Source: an uncultured Prochlorococcus sp. (GTDB lineage: Bacteria; Cyanobacteriota; Cyanobacteriia; PCC-6307; Cyanobiaceae). Taken from it: a stretch of 40,591 nucleotides of DNA. The position numbers were made by a program, and so were the translations under genes. Position 1 is the stretch's first letter; the number at the start of each line of letters is the position of its first letter. Location of the stretch: NCBI GenBank assembly GCA_902587615.1, contig CACILY010000008.1, positions 1-40,591 of the forward strand. The letters run 5' to 3'. Below the pieces are notes generated by a model, which was not told the origin of the DNA, made no database searches, and was given only the letters and a program-made list of their open reading frames with translations. This document shows, in pieces, positions 27,289-36,726 of this stretch.

Positions 27289-30200
27289 TGTTTTTCTGAT
27301 TTAAGAAGTTTATCAAGTGCAATGATTCTTTCTATAGGTGCTTTCTCAATAAATATCCCTGGAACAGTTTCGCCATAAGCATTAGAAGAAATTTCTGTTG
27401 ATTCAGGTATACCTCTAATGAATATATATATGTACCCTCCTAAATTTTTTCTGGGGCAATAGTTTGGTAGCCTCCAACTCAGTAGACGATGAAGTGCTAC
27501 TAGGTATAGATGAGCTTGCAGTGGATAGTGATGAATTAACATTTCCTTTTCCATTGATGTTTCTGAATAGTGAGTTGGATCGCATGAAGTAACACCTTCT
27601 TTGGTTTTAATCCCAAGCCAATTACTTTTCCAATCAGCTACCCACCATTGTCCTTCTAATTGGTCTTCATTATCTGAGAAGACAAGGTCAATTGACCCAG
27701 TTAGAAAACCTTTTGCATTAATATTTAAGTTCTCAATTGCTTTGGAATAATCTAGCCCGAACCGGGCATTGGGAGTCTCCTTAAATGCTTTAGAAAGATC
27801 ATGAGAGTTAAGTGGTCTCTTCCCTTGAGGGAGTGGAATATCAAAACCTACCTCATTTAATCGGTTATTAGAATTGATTTGATTTAACTTGACAGCCCCT
27901 AATGGCCCACCTAAAGGTGTATTGAATATTCTGAATAGAGCTTTTTGTAAGGAGTTGAGATTATTCTTATCGATTCCAGACTTGCGAAATTCTTCTTCTA
28001 TTATCGACACTGTGAAAGGGGATAAAACACTTTGTTGAAAATCAACTTTCTCTAGTATTTTATGTAGACACTCTCCTGCAGCGGCTCCTCTCGGAAAATT
28101 TGCAAGAGGACTTTGTTGATATACATTTTGAGATAAATCTATGCTCTCATTGATTTTTTCAGCACTTATACTTTGTTTTTCTATAGTCATTTCTATAGTT
28201 TGTTCGTCAATATCTTTTCCTTCCTCTATCTCAGGAAAGCTAGAGAGGACATGATTTACTTTTCGGACATTTTTTGTCCAAGAAGAATAACTATGTCTAC
28301 CCCAGTCCTTATCTAATATCCTTTTTGGTACAGGCCCTACTTCAAGAATTCGGTTTAATGTACTTTTCGACCAATTCTTCGTGATCTTTGTTTCTCTAAC
28401 AGAATCTATAGTTATATCTACCTTGTTTTCTTTCAACCATTCATTCATCTTATTAAGAGATAGATCTTTTACATCTGAATGCAAAGTCTTCGGACCAAAT
28501 AAAAAACTTATTAATGGATTTCCTTCCTGTCTTAAAACATTAGCCCATATAATGACTAGATGCTTGCTCGCTCTTGTCATTGCAACATAGGCACGTCTTT
28601 CTGCCTCCTTAAGAGTTTCTTCTTTTGCTTCTTTAAAAGTTTCGTTTTTAAAAGTATTATTTACGGATAAAATCCATTCACCTATTTCTTCTTTTCTCCA
28701 TAAAGGTCCTTGTGGAACTGATGGAGTTTGCCAAAGGTATGGACATATAACTACTTTATATTGAAGACCTTTGCTGCGATGAATCGTGATCACATTTATC
28801 GCACTTTCCTCTATGTCGCTATTAGGTTGACGATTCCTAGTAACATACCCTTCTAATGAATTTCGTTTCTTACTGAACCATTTTGCTGCTCCTTTTGGAT
28901 TAAGTCCTTTCCTATGTATTTCTTCTTGTACAATTTCTGCACATTGGTTTAAATCACTTAAGAAGCTTCCTCTTTCAGAAAGGTCTGCAGTTGTTCGTTC
29001 TTCTAATAATTGAGCAAGACAACCACTAACTCCTGATTTAATCAGATGCCTATTCCAGTTTACAAACTTCAACGCCAATGCATCGATCCTTCCAGTAATT
29101 TCTGCGGATTTAAATTCTTCTGTTCTCCATTGAACTAGAGGAGAACAAGCTACAAGTTTTAAATATCCAGAATCACTTGGATATGCTAAGCAATTTAAAA
29201 ATAGTTGAAGGGCATATGCTGCTTCACTTTTAAAGACATCACCTTTATTTACCAACCTACTTGGTAATCCTGTCTCAGAAAGTACTTGTCGAATACTCTC
29301 AGCTTGTTGATGAGTGTTTACTAGTACACAGAAGTCTGAGGGTTGTAACTCTTCTTTGTAGGACTTAAGAAGTTTAAGAATGTGATTCGCAACTATATTT
29401 GGAATTTTTGATTCAAGCTTGCTTTTGCTTTTATATGGGATCTCTTTGTTTTGCTCTTTTTCATCATTTATAACATTAAGTAGCTGTAGTGGATATTCAC
29501 CTCTACTTAGTGATAAGGGATTTTCTTTCGCTTTAGGAATTAACTCATGAATATTTAGTGCTGAACGTTGAAGACCTTGAGACATTAGACTATTTAATGA
29601 TCTCATTAGTGAGGGTGTGGTTCTGAAATTACTACGTAGAACATCAATTCGATCGGCTTCTTGTCGTGCTTGCTTGTAGGTATTAAGATCACCTCCTCTG
29701 AATTGATAAATAGCTTGTTTTGGATCTCCTACCATTACTAACAAATTGCTTTGTCTATTACCAAATGCTTTTTTTAAAATACGCCATTGAACAGGATCAG
29801 TGTCTTGAAATTCATCTACAAGCGCCACTTTATAGCGAGCAGACAATCTGTTATATAAATGTTCTTTTGTCTTTATTGAACTAGTATTACTTGAGTCTTT
29901 CTCTCGACTTGGATCTAGTTCTCTTATCAAACCAGAGTTACTCATTAACCCTCTATCTGCTCTTTTTTTTTGTAAAAGTTTATTGGTTAAATATAATGAA
30001 TGACTCCATGCCAGCTCTAAAGGTCCATCCCATAATTCTGCAATACTCTCTTGCAATTCATTTGTTTTAACTTGTAGATTATTAATTTTATTTCGTAATT
30101 CGATATTAAATATATTTTTAGGATGGTAATAATCCTCTAGGAGCGATTTTTTTTTACGAATACTTTCATATGAAGGAATGTCTTTACTTTTTAGATTTGA

Positions 30201-31103
30201 TTTAGCCATTTTAATTGACTGTATCCAATTCGTTACTTCTTTTGAACGATCTCTTCTAGGATTTGGGGTGTATGGTTTTGTATCTAGTACTCCCTGAGCC
30301 CTTAATTCTTTGGCCATAAGTTTTAAACTACTTTCTAATGAATCACTTTCTTTTTCCCAATTCCTAACAAAGTCTTGCCAATATACTTTTATATTATTGG
30401 CTAATTCAATTGAAAGTGGTTTTGGATCATCTGATTTAGTTGATTTAAAATTAAAATGTAAACTTGCATCATTATCTATCTTGATTAAATTATTGATTAA
30501 CTCTTCTATTGTAAAGCCAGCCAGATCTAGCCCTTTTAAATCATTTTGATCTAGTTCTAATACTTCTTTCTTCCAGTATTCATGAACAATTTCTTTGATT
30601 AGCTCACGATTATCTTCTTCTATAGTTGGTTTTACAATAGAGCCGCAGTTAATGGCCTCTCTTCTTAAAGTCCTATAGCAGAATCCATGAATAGTCGTTA
30701 TATCTGCTTGATCAATATTTTCTAATGCTTCTAACAGTAAACTTGACCAATTGAGCTTTGTTTGTTTTTTAAAAGCCTTAGTCGTTACCCATTCTTTAAG
30801 GACATCATCTAATTGGTCATTTTGATTGGTTATTGTTTCAGTTGAATCAAGTGCCTTTAGAGCAAGCAATAGACGTTTGCAAATGATTGATTTTATTTCT
30901 GCTGCAGTTGCATTTGTGAAGCTAACTACAAGAATCTCTCCCATAGAGTACTTCTCTTCTGTTAGAAGTCTTAGGACAAGATGAGCTAGAGAGAATGTTT
31001 TCCCAGTCCCTGCGCTTGCTTCTATTATCCTAACCCCTTTTTTTAATGGATAGGTGTTCGCGTCAAATATATATTCTTTTGAGTTATTAATTTTTGAGTT
31101 CAT
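27285..31103 (-). CDS. recB: Exodeoxyribonuclease V beta subunit RecB
   Basis: RecB is the 3'-to-5' helicase and nuclease of RecBCD. I start at the ATG at 31103, which follows GGGAGTAAGA, a good ribosome binding site, rather than a TTG five codons upstream; this gives 1272 residues. Walker A is ASAGTGKTFSLAHL near residue 32, the Walker B region is VALVDEFQDTDPVQW, and motif V/VI is VITIHRSKGLQYK. The C-terminal nuclease domain is intact: a His in GECLHKILEK, an Asp in TGSIDLVF, D-x-K in VADWKSN and the following QAHLY. The upstream ICMT-like gene ends two bases before this ATG. Confidence 0.96.
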   Translation of the reverse strand: MNSKINNSKEYIFDANTYPLKKGVRIIEASAGTGKTFSLAHLVLRLLTEEKYSMGEILVVSFTNATAAEIKSIICKRLLLALKALDSTETITNQNDQLDDVLKEWVTTKAFKKQTKLNWSSLLLEALENIDQADITTIHGFCYRTLRREAINCGSIVKPTIEEDNRELIKEIVHEYWKKEVLELDQNDLKGLDLAGFTIEELINNLIKIDNDASLHFNFKSTKSDDPKPLSIELANNIKVYWQDFVRNWEKESDSLESSLKLMAKELRAQGVLDTKPYTPNPRRDRSKEVTNWIQSIKMAKSNLKSKDIPSYESIRKKKSLLEDYYHPKNIFNIELRNKINNLQVKTNELQESIAELWDGPLELAWSHSLYLTNKLLQKKRADRGLMSNSGLIRELDPSREKDSSNTSSIKTKEHLYNRLSARYKVALVDEFQDTDPVQWRILKKAFGNRQSNLLVMVGDPKQAIYQFRGGDLNTYKQARQEADRIDVLRSNFRTTPSLMRSLNSLMSQGLQRSALNIHELIPKAKENPLSLSRGEYPLQLLNVINDEKEQNKEIPYKSKSKLESKIPNIVANHILKLLKSYKEELQPSDFCVLVNTHQQAESIRQVLSETGLPSRLVNKGDVFKSEAAYALQLFLNCLAYPSDSGYLKLVACSPLVQWRTEEFKSAEITGRIDALALKFVNWNRHLIKSGVSGCLAQLLEERTTADLSERGSFLSDLNQCAEIVQEEIHRKGLNPKGAAKWFSKKRNSLEGYVTRNRQPNSDIEESAINVITIHRSKGLQYKVVICPYLWQTPSVPQGPLWRKEEIGEWILSVNNTFKNETFKEAKEETLKEAERRAYVAMTRASKHLVIIWANVLRQEGNPLISFLFGPKTLHSDVKDLSLNKMNEWLKENKVDITIDSVRETKITKNWSKSTLNRILEVGPVPKRILDKDWGRHSYSSWTKNVRKVNHVLSSFPEIEEGKDIDEQTIEMTIEKQSISAEKINESIDLSQNVYQQSPLANFPRGAAAGECLHKILEKVDFQQSVLSPFTVSIIEEEFRKSGIDKNNLNSLQKALFRIFNTPLGGPLGAVKLNQINSNNRLNEVGFDIPLPQGKRPLNSHDLSKAFKETPNARFGLDYSKAIENLNINAKGFLTGSIDLVFSDNEDQLEGQWWVADWKSNWLGIKTKEGVTSCDPTHYSETSMEKEMLIHHYPLQAHLYLVALHRLLSWRLPNYCPRKNLGGYIYIFIRGIPESTEISSNAYGETVPGIFIEKAPIERIIALDKLLKSEKQ

Positions 31104-31105
31104 TC

Positions 31106-31684
31106 TTACTCCCGCCAATCATAAAAAATTATCTTCCTAAATATGGCGGGTGTACATTTCTGGTAGTTTGTATAATTGCTATAAACTATCTTTAATTTAG
31201 CCTCTTCTTTTTTCGCTTTAATGATCAAGATCAGCGAGAGACTAATTAACAATATCAAGTAAACTTTACTAAAGGTATAAAGTGTTAGGCTGGCCGAAAT
31301 AATTATTAATCCTCTATATAAAGGGTGCCTGCAATACTTGTATGACCTTTCGGTGATTAATTTCGCTCCTGCTTTTGGTTCTGGTAGAGGGGAAAGGCTT
31401 TTGCCTAAACTTAGAAATGCTTTTATTACTTTAATATTTCCATCTAAGAATAAAAATATTGCAGATATTCGTCCTATTATAAGGATTGGAGTTATATTCC
31501 AACTTTGTTCGAATATAACTTGAATAAGTAATAAGTGAGCCCCAATTAATAATATTTGGGCCATTAACCACCATTCTCCCTTCCTGTTATCCTTTAAGCC
31601 ACCCCATGTAAAACCCCATCCTTCCATTATCTCTGATAAATGTTGATACTTTTCGATTAGAGTTAATCTTGTGGGAAATTTCAT
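31106..31684 (-). CDS. ICMT/PEMT-like membrane methyltransferase family protein
   Basis: The 192-residue protein has about four to five hydrophobic spans and the conserved C-terminal pattern of isoprenylcysteine carboxyl methyltransferase and phospholipid methyltransferase relatives. That pattern is Y-CRHPLYRGLII followed by a hydrophobic pair, then a basic segment with an EE pair (KAKKEEAKLKIVY) and YTNYQKCTP. The RHP and EE residues contact S-adenosylmethionine in known relatives. The substrate is unknown. It is placed exactly between recC (7-base gap) and recB (2-base gap), in the same transcription unit, although no link between such enzymes and recombination is known to me. Confidence 0.8.
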   Translation of the reverse strand: MKFPTRLTLIEKYQHLSEIMEGWGFTWGGLKDNRKGEWWLMAQILLIGAHLLLIQVIFEQSWNITPILIIGRISAIFLFLDGNIKVIKAFLSLGKSLSPLPEPKAGAKLITERSYKYCRHPLYRGLIIISASLTLYTFSKVYLILLISLSLILIIKAKKEEAKLKIVYSNYTNYQKCTPAIFRKIIFYDWRE

Positions 31685-31691
31685 TTGAATA

Positions 31692-34600
31692 TTAATTCGA
31701 TAAATAATTGATTATTGGATCATAAAGAGTTGAGAAGGCTTTGTGAAACTCATTACTTGATAGAAAGAGTGAGGCATTAGAACTTACTCCAAAACAAAGT
31801 TTCATCTCAGGTCGTTCACATTCCCCTTTTATTTTGAAGCCTCCTGACCATTTCTTTCTGAACAGTTCTTCTGCCCTTATAGGATTTTCTCTTCTTTCTT
31901 TAGCTAATAACCAGCCACTTTCGGGAGGTACTGGCCAGCATTCTTCTAACCCTTGACTTGCGATGTTTTTTAGTTGATTAAGTATCTTTTGAGCAAGTGG
32001 TTTTGGTATTGTCTTCCATTTGAGAGCAATTGCAAATTCTCCTTTTGGTTTTCGTGCAATGAGAATTGTTCCATTAATGGATGATCCTTTTGAACATATT
32101 TCTAGATGTTTGAGCCATCCCTCCATTACAGATCTGCTTTTCAATGCCCCAGTCTCAATGGTTATATGAGACTCTCCAGCCCATAGATATTCTGTTGTTC
32201 CTTTCTCCCTCTGTAGTTCTTTTACCTTCAATTTCCCTAAACTTTCTAGACATGAGATTAGATTTGTCCAACGGTTTTCTAGTAGTTCCAATTCTAATCT
32301 TTCACTAGCTTTTGGAGGCATTATCCCTGTTCCAGCGGTTGTCTCTTCCCAATAATTTAAATCTATATCGAACGTGTCCTTTTGTGGGTTGTCTTTCAAG
32401 GAACTGAATTCTTTATCTAGACGTTCTTTCAAGATTGTGTATCTTTGTAAGTCGTTGAGATTGAGATCGTCAGAATCTTTTAGAGGATCTTCCCATTCTT
32501 TTGGCTTTAGTTGGTGTTTTGATAACCATGCAGCTTGCGGAGCTAATAACCAATCCTTCAATTGTTCGTCTGATATTTTGTCTTTGGGATTAATGCTAAA
32601 ATTTTCACTCCAATATAAGGGAATCGCCAAAGCAAGTGTCTTGTGCTTATTTGTTTTTGCTAGCAACTGATGTGCCTTAAGATTTCGCCTGTCACAACTA
32701 ATTGCTGGAGAACCTTTGTCCGAGAGGAAATTGTTTACGTCTAGGGGGTTTGCTGGTGGTTGTCTTAGAAGACTTTTTAAATCCTCTGTACTTAGTTCAT
32801 CTTTAAGGTGATCTAGCCATTGTTGTACTGGGCTACAGGCTTTAAGCCGTTCACCAGTCTTTTCATCTCTACTATTCCATGTTATTAATAACGACTTCCT
32901 GGTAGACATTAATGCTTCTAATAGTACATAACGGTCTTGATCACTACTGTTCGGATCTCCGAGGAACCTTTTTTGTTCTAATAGATTAAAACTGGCTCTT
33001 TCTTTCCTTCTTGGGAAGACGGACTCATCTATCCCCATTAGAATAATAATTCTATGAGGAATTGCTCTCATTGGTTCAAGAGCACTTATGGTTATTTTCC
33101 CACTCCTATGTCCAAAACGACTGCTACCTTTGTTTAGGGCTTCATTTAGTACTTCTTTTACAATAAAGCAATCTAGTTTTAGTTGATAGCCTTCCACAAC
33201 TTTTCTCCAGTTATCCAGTGCGCCTAAAATAGAGTTGTACTCCCATAACCATTCTCCTCCATCATTAAATGATTCTTTTAGTATCACATTTAAAAGGTTA
33301 ATCCATTCACTACATTTCTTTGGTTTGCGGAGTTCTTTTATGTGGTTAGCAATTTGTGATATTACCTCCCACCACTTAATTATTTCTTTTGGTGTAATAC
33401 CTTTGGACATTGGTGCCTTCCCGCTAGGTGCAACGCCTGGAATTGAGGGATGAATAAGCCCTAGCAACCATCGATCAAGACACCAACTCAAGCTATGAAC
33501 TTCATCTCCATTCCTTTCTTCACCATCAACCCCCCAACGAAAACCTGTTATTTGTAAGTAGTTAGTTATATTATTTACATCTTCAGGCGTAAGTCCTTGT
33601 TGAGATTGAATAGAAGGATTTGCAAGTAGTTCATCTAATTCTGTTGCAGTAAGCCGAGAGCTTGAAATCTCTAGTAATTTTAATATGTATTGAATTAAAC
33701 CTGGCTTCTTATTTTCACTTCGGTCAGTAATACACCAAGGAAGATCAACATCTGTAGCGACTATATCATTAAAACTTGAGGCAATTAGGGGAGCAAAACT
33801 CTCTATTTGTGGCGTCATTATTAGTATGTCTCTAGGCTGTAGTGTTTTATCTTTATCAAGCCATTGTAATATTTGATCTCTGATGATTTGTACTTCCCTT
33901 TTTTTGCTTGCACATTCAATAAAGAGTAGTGAATCATCGGTATGTTTTCTTTGCAGTGGTTCTAAACTTTCACTCTTAATTAATCTTTCCTGCAGTTGTT
34001 CTAAGAGTGTTGGCTCTTCTGATTTGTTTTTTGCGATTTGGACGGGAAGGGCAAATAACAATTCTTCCGTTTCTTCTCCTAGTTGATACTCGCCACTACC
34101 TTCAAGTAATTGTTGAAATTCGGCTCCCATTCGTCCGAGATTAGCTTCTAGTCGGTGTGCTTTGATCAGCCAAGATCCATCATGAACAGTTGACCACTGA
34201 TCCCCTAGATTTTCTCGCCGTTTATAGCAACGTTCCCAAAGATCCTGGCAAGGTGTTAATAGAAATATTTTTATATCAATAATTCCACTAAGAGCTTGAA
34301 TGAGTTCTACTTGAAGCGGTGCAAGACTGGTAACTCCAAATAAATGAACTTCTTTTGGAAGCTGGTCAGATTTTATTTCTCCTCTTTTTAGCTTTTCAAT
34401 TATTTTTTTAACTTGTATCGCAAAGGGTTCGCATGGAATGCGTTTGTGAAGAAGTCGAATAAAAGCAGCCTGCCATCGTGTCTCTATCGGTAATTTCTCA
34501 ACTGAGGTTAAGAATTCATTGTTAGATGCATTACACCATTCGTCTATCAAATTAGGTCTATAGAGAATGTAGTCGTCAAACACATCAGAAATACTTCGAG

Positions 34601-34997
34601 CTAGTTGCCATAAATCTCTGTCAAGCTCTTTCCCTAAAACTAATCGAGGTATGCACCATTCTTTGATAGGACCACTGTTTTTATCATTGATAATTTCTGG
34701 TAAAAGATCAAGTACTGGCCAAACTAAATTAGATGCTTGCCAGGGATCTTCTTCAATACTTTGATTTGAACTTATCGATCGAACTAAATTCTTAAGATAT
34801 GTCCCAGGGAAAGGGTAAGAAATCTGAGAGCTTATTCCATTAACTAGTGCTATCTGTTCAGCGAGCCACCTACTCGTAGGCCATGTGCTAACTATAATTT
34901 CAACATTTTCTCCAATAGAAGGAGGAGTTAATCGAAGTTGCTCTGCTAACAGCTTCGCTAACCATTCTGCTCTATTACTTCTATAAACAGTTAGCAA
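31692..34997 (-). CDS. recC: Exodeoxyribonuclease V gamma subunit RecC
   Basis: RecC is the inactive-helicase scaffold of RecBCD that splits the DNA strands and scans for Chi. The N-terminus LTVYRSNRAEWLAKLL matches the E. coli pattern (LRVYHSNRLDVL). Other RecC-like blocks are VNGISSQISYPFPGTYL, the HLFGVTSLAPLQVELIQAL segment (about 210) and MRAIPHRIIILMGIDESVFPR in the second half. No Walker A is visible, as expected. The start is TTG at 34997, supported by the conserved N-terminus, but no clear ribosome binding site precedes it. At 1101 residues it is close to E. coli RecC. First gene of the locus, after a 110-base gap with a hairpin. Confidence 0.95.
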   Translation of the reverse strand: MLTVYRSNRAEWLAKLLAEQLRLTPPSIGENVEIIVSTWPTSRWLAEQIALVNGISSQISYPFPGTYLKNLVRSISSNQSIEEDPWQASNLVWPVLDLLPEIINDKNSGPIKEWCIPRLVLGKELDRDLWQLARSISDVFDDYILYRPNLIDEWCNASNNEFLTSVEKLPIETRWQAAFIRLLHKRIPCEPFAIQVKKIIEKLKRGEIKSDQLPKEVHLFGVTSLAPLQVELIQALSGIIDIKIFLLTPCQDLWERCYKRRENLGDQWSTVHDGSWLIKAHRLEANLGRMGAEFQQLLEGSGEYQLGEETEELLFALPVQIAKNKSEEPTLLEQLQERLIKSESLEPLQRKHTDDSLLFIECASKKREVQIIRDQILQWLDKDKTLQPRDILIMTPQIESFAPLIASSFNDIVATDVDLPWCITDRSENKKPGLIQYILKLLEISSSRLTATELDELLANPSIQSQQGLTPEDVNNITNYLQITGFRWGVDGEERNGDEVHSLSWCLDRWLLGLIHPSIPGVAPSGKAPMSKGITPKEIIKWWEVISQIANHIKELRKPKKCSEWINLLNVILKESFNDGGEWLWEYNSILGALDNWRKVVEGYQLKLDCFIVKEVLNEALNKGSSRFGHRSGKITISALEPMRAIPHRIIILMGIDESVFPRRKERASFNLLEQKRFLGDPNSSDQDRYVLLEALMSTRKSLLITWNSRDEKTGERLKACSPVQQWLDHLKDELSTEDLKSLLRQPPANPLDVNNFLSDKGSPAISCDRRNLKAHQLLAKTNKHKTLALAIPLYWSENFSINPKDKISDEQLKDWLLAPQAAWLSKHQLKPKEWEDPLKDSDDLNLNDLQRYTILKERLDKEFSSLKDNPQKDTFDIDLNYWEETTAGTGIMPPKASERLELELLENRWTNLISCLESLGKLKVKELQREKGTTEYLWAGESHITIETGALKSRSVMEGWLKHLEICSKGSSINGTILIARKPKGEFAIALKWKTIPKPLAQKILNQLKNIASQGLEECWPVPPESGWLLAKERRENPIRAEELFRKKWSGGFKIKGECERPEMKLCFGVSSNASLFLSSNEFHKAFSTLYDPIINYLSN

Positions 34998-35059
34998 GGT
35001 TTAAGAATAAGAAATTTTTATGTTGGCCTTAAAAGTATATAGATAAATCTCTTTTTTGT

Positions 35060-35111
35060 ATGAATCTAATTTTCCACTTAAATTACGAAGGAAAATCACT
35101 CTTAGATTCAT
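35060..35111. repeat. Long inverted repeat at the pdxJ 3' end, upstream of recC
   Basis: ATGAATCTAA (35060-35069) is the perfect reverse complement of TTAGATTCAT (35102-35111). Inside, TTTTCC (35070-35075) pairs with GGAAAA (35090-35095), leaving a 6-base bulge (TCACTC) and a 14-base loop. The right arm overlaps the pdxJ TGA. On the minus strand the stem is followed by ACAAAAAAGAG, not by a T-run, so it is not a standard intrinsic terminator for pdxJ. It may be a 3' stabilising or processing hairpin, or a control element for the recC operon. Confidence 0.5.
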
Positions 35112-35854
35112 ATCTGATGAGTAAATAATGGGTCTTTTCTAGGATCTTGGATAAGTAATTTCATTTCTTTAACAGCATCTTTTAAACCAATTGCAAGAGC
35201 TCGAGAAATAATTGTATGTCCAATATTAAGCTCTTCAATACCCTCTATAGCCGCTATTGGTTCTACATTTTGGTAAGTAAGTCCATGACCCGCATTCACT
35301 CGTAACCCTAAACTGTTTGACTTGTATGTTCCTTCGATTATCTTCGCAAGTTCTTTTTCTTGGTTCTTCCAGGATGCTATAGCGTAATTTCCTGTATGTA
35401 GTTCCACCCAATTTGAATTAATTTCTTTTGAGGCTTCAATTTGGGCATTGATGGGATCAATAAATAGGCTTACCGGTATTCCATGTGAATGCAGTCTTTG
35501 AATAATGGTTTTGATTTTGATTCTTTGCGCTACGACATCAAGACCTCCTTCTGTGGTTACTTCCTCTCTTCTCTCTGGGACTAATGTGACCATATCGGGA
35601 TTTGTTTTAATAGCTATTTCGACCATTTCATTTGTTGCCGCCATTTCTAGGTTTAAACGAGTGCGCACGGTCTCTTTCAAAAGTTTTAGATCTCTGTCTT
35701 GAATATGTCGCCTATCTTCTCTTAAATGAACTGTAATTCCATCTGCACCTCCAAGCTCTGCAAGAAATGCCATTGGGACAGGATCTGGCTCATTTGTTTT
35801 CCGAGCCTCACGAACATTTGCAATGTGATCGATATTTATGCCAAGACTTGCCAT
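35108..35854 (-). CDS. pdxJ: Pyridoxine 5'-phosphate synthase
   Basis: PdxJ condenses 1-deoxyxylulose 5-phosphate with 3-amino-1-hydroxyacetone 1-phosphate to form pyridoxine 5'-phosphate, in the DXP-dependent vitamin B6 route. The TIM-barrel signatures are clear: [15 protein letters not shown] at the start, [14 protein letters not shown] at about 36-49, [11 protein letters not shown] with the catalytic Glu near residue 71, [18 protein letters not shown], and the C-terminal [11 protein letters not shown] and [11 protein letters not shown]. Length 248 is normal. It is divergent from the plsC-type gene, with 101 bases between. Confidence 0.97.
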   Translation of the reverse strand: MASLGINIDHIANVREARKTNEPDPVPMAFLAELGGADGITVHLREDRRHIQDRDLKLLKETVRTRLNLEMAATNEMVEIAIKTNPDMVTLVPERREEVTTEGGLDVVAQRIKIKTIIQRLHSHGIPVSLFIDPINAQIEASKEINSNWVELHTGNYAIASWKNQEKELAKIIEGTYKSNSLGLRVNAGHGLTYQNVEPIAAIEGIEELNIGHTIISRALAIGLKDAVKEMKLLIQDPRKDPLFTHQI

Positions 35855-35888
35855 TAGAGAAATAAATCAGATTTAATTTTATTAGTTA

Positions 35889-35903
35889 AAGAAATTATTT
35901 CTT
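35889..35903. promoter_or_regulatory. 15-base dyad in the pdxJ-plsC divergent gap
   Basis: AAGAAAT, T, ATTTCTT form an odd-length perfect dyad centred at 35896, in the gap that must hold both divergent promoters. It is a possible operator, but A+T-only dyads are frequent by chance here. Confidence 0.15.
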
Positions 35904-35955
35904 GAAAGAGGTTTAGCCGCTGACATAACTGCCCAGTTTTTCAAGTTATAGACCA

Positions 35956-36681
35956 TTGTTCGTAGTTAACTTCATAAAAAGAAAATACATTAAGCAGATC
36001 TTGGCCCTCGTTGATCGTGAAAAAAAAATATGTCTTGGTGTTGATCCTTTTTGGAGTTACCTCGCCATGGGGGTCACCCAAGATCTTGCCTTAAAAAGAT
36101 ATTTCAGTAAACGAATAGTTTTAGGAGCAAACAATCTTCCTTTGAAGGGTGCGTTGGTTTTAGCACCTACCCATAGATCTAGATGGGATGCTCTTATGTT
36201 GACAATGGCAGCTGGTAGAAGAGTTACAAAGAGAGATTGTAGATTTATGGTTACTCGTTCAGAAATGAAAGGAATTCAAGGTTGGTTTTTGAATCGACTG
36301 GGTTGCTTCCCGATTGATCAACAAAGACCTTCTCTCTTAAGTCTTAGGTACGCTGTTGATTTACTCAGAAATGGCCAACAGCTTGTTGTTTTCCCTGAAG
36401 GGAAGATTAATCGTGATAGTCAGCCCCTACAGCTTGAACAAGGATTGATTCGCCTTGCTCAACTTGCGTTTAGAACTGGTGTTGAAGTAAATGTTCTACC
36501 CATAGGGCTTGGTTATAGCGAGATAGTCCCCAAACCCTTTGGTAAAGCGGCTATTTGTTTTGAGGAGCCCCTGGCTATTTCGTATATAGAAAAAAAATCA
36601 GCAAATAATTTCAATGAGAAACTTTTTACAAGGATGCATGCAGCTGAAGAAGCGGCCCTCAAGGCAGTAGGTCGTAAATAA
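35956..36681 (+). CDS. plsC: 1-acyl-sn-glycerol-3-phosphate acyltransferase (PlsC type)
   Basis: PlsC-type enzymes add the second acyl chain to lysophosphatidic acid, supplying phosphatidic acid to CdsA. The catalytic H-x4-D is H73-x4-D78 in APTHRSRWDAL, the acceptor-binding block is VFPEGKINRD with PEG at 147-149, and the intermediate block GWFLNRLGCFPIDQ is present. The TTG start at 35956 gives 241 residues. There is no strong ribosome binding site, and the true start could be slightly downstream (an ATG at residue 38 is in frame but close to the conserved part). Acyl acceptor choice within the family is inferred. Confidence 0.9.
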   Translation: MFVVNFIKRKYIKQILALVDREKKICLGVDPFWSYLAMGVTQDLALKRYFSKRIVLGANNLPLKGALVLAPTHRSRWDALMLTMAAGRRVTKRDCRFMVTRSEMKGIQGWFLNRLGCFPIDQQRPSLLSLRYAVDLLRNGQQLVVFPEGKINRDSQPLQLEQGLIRLAQLAFRTGVEVNVLPIGLGYSEIVPKPFGKAAICFEEPLAISYIEKKSANNFNEKLFTRMHAAEEAALKAVGRK

Positions 36682-36726
36682 AATAAGTAACAATTTAGAG
36701 TCTTATCTATCCCAGATTAATTTTAG

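Noticed and set aside
31104-31118. TTG start for recB, five codons upstream
   Set aside because: It would lie inside the ICMT-like gene, while the ATG at 31103 has a well-spaced GGGAG ribosome binding site.
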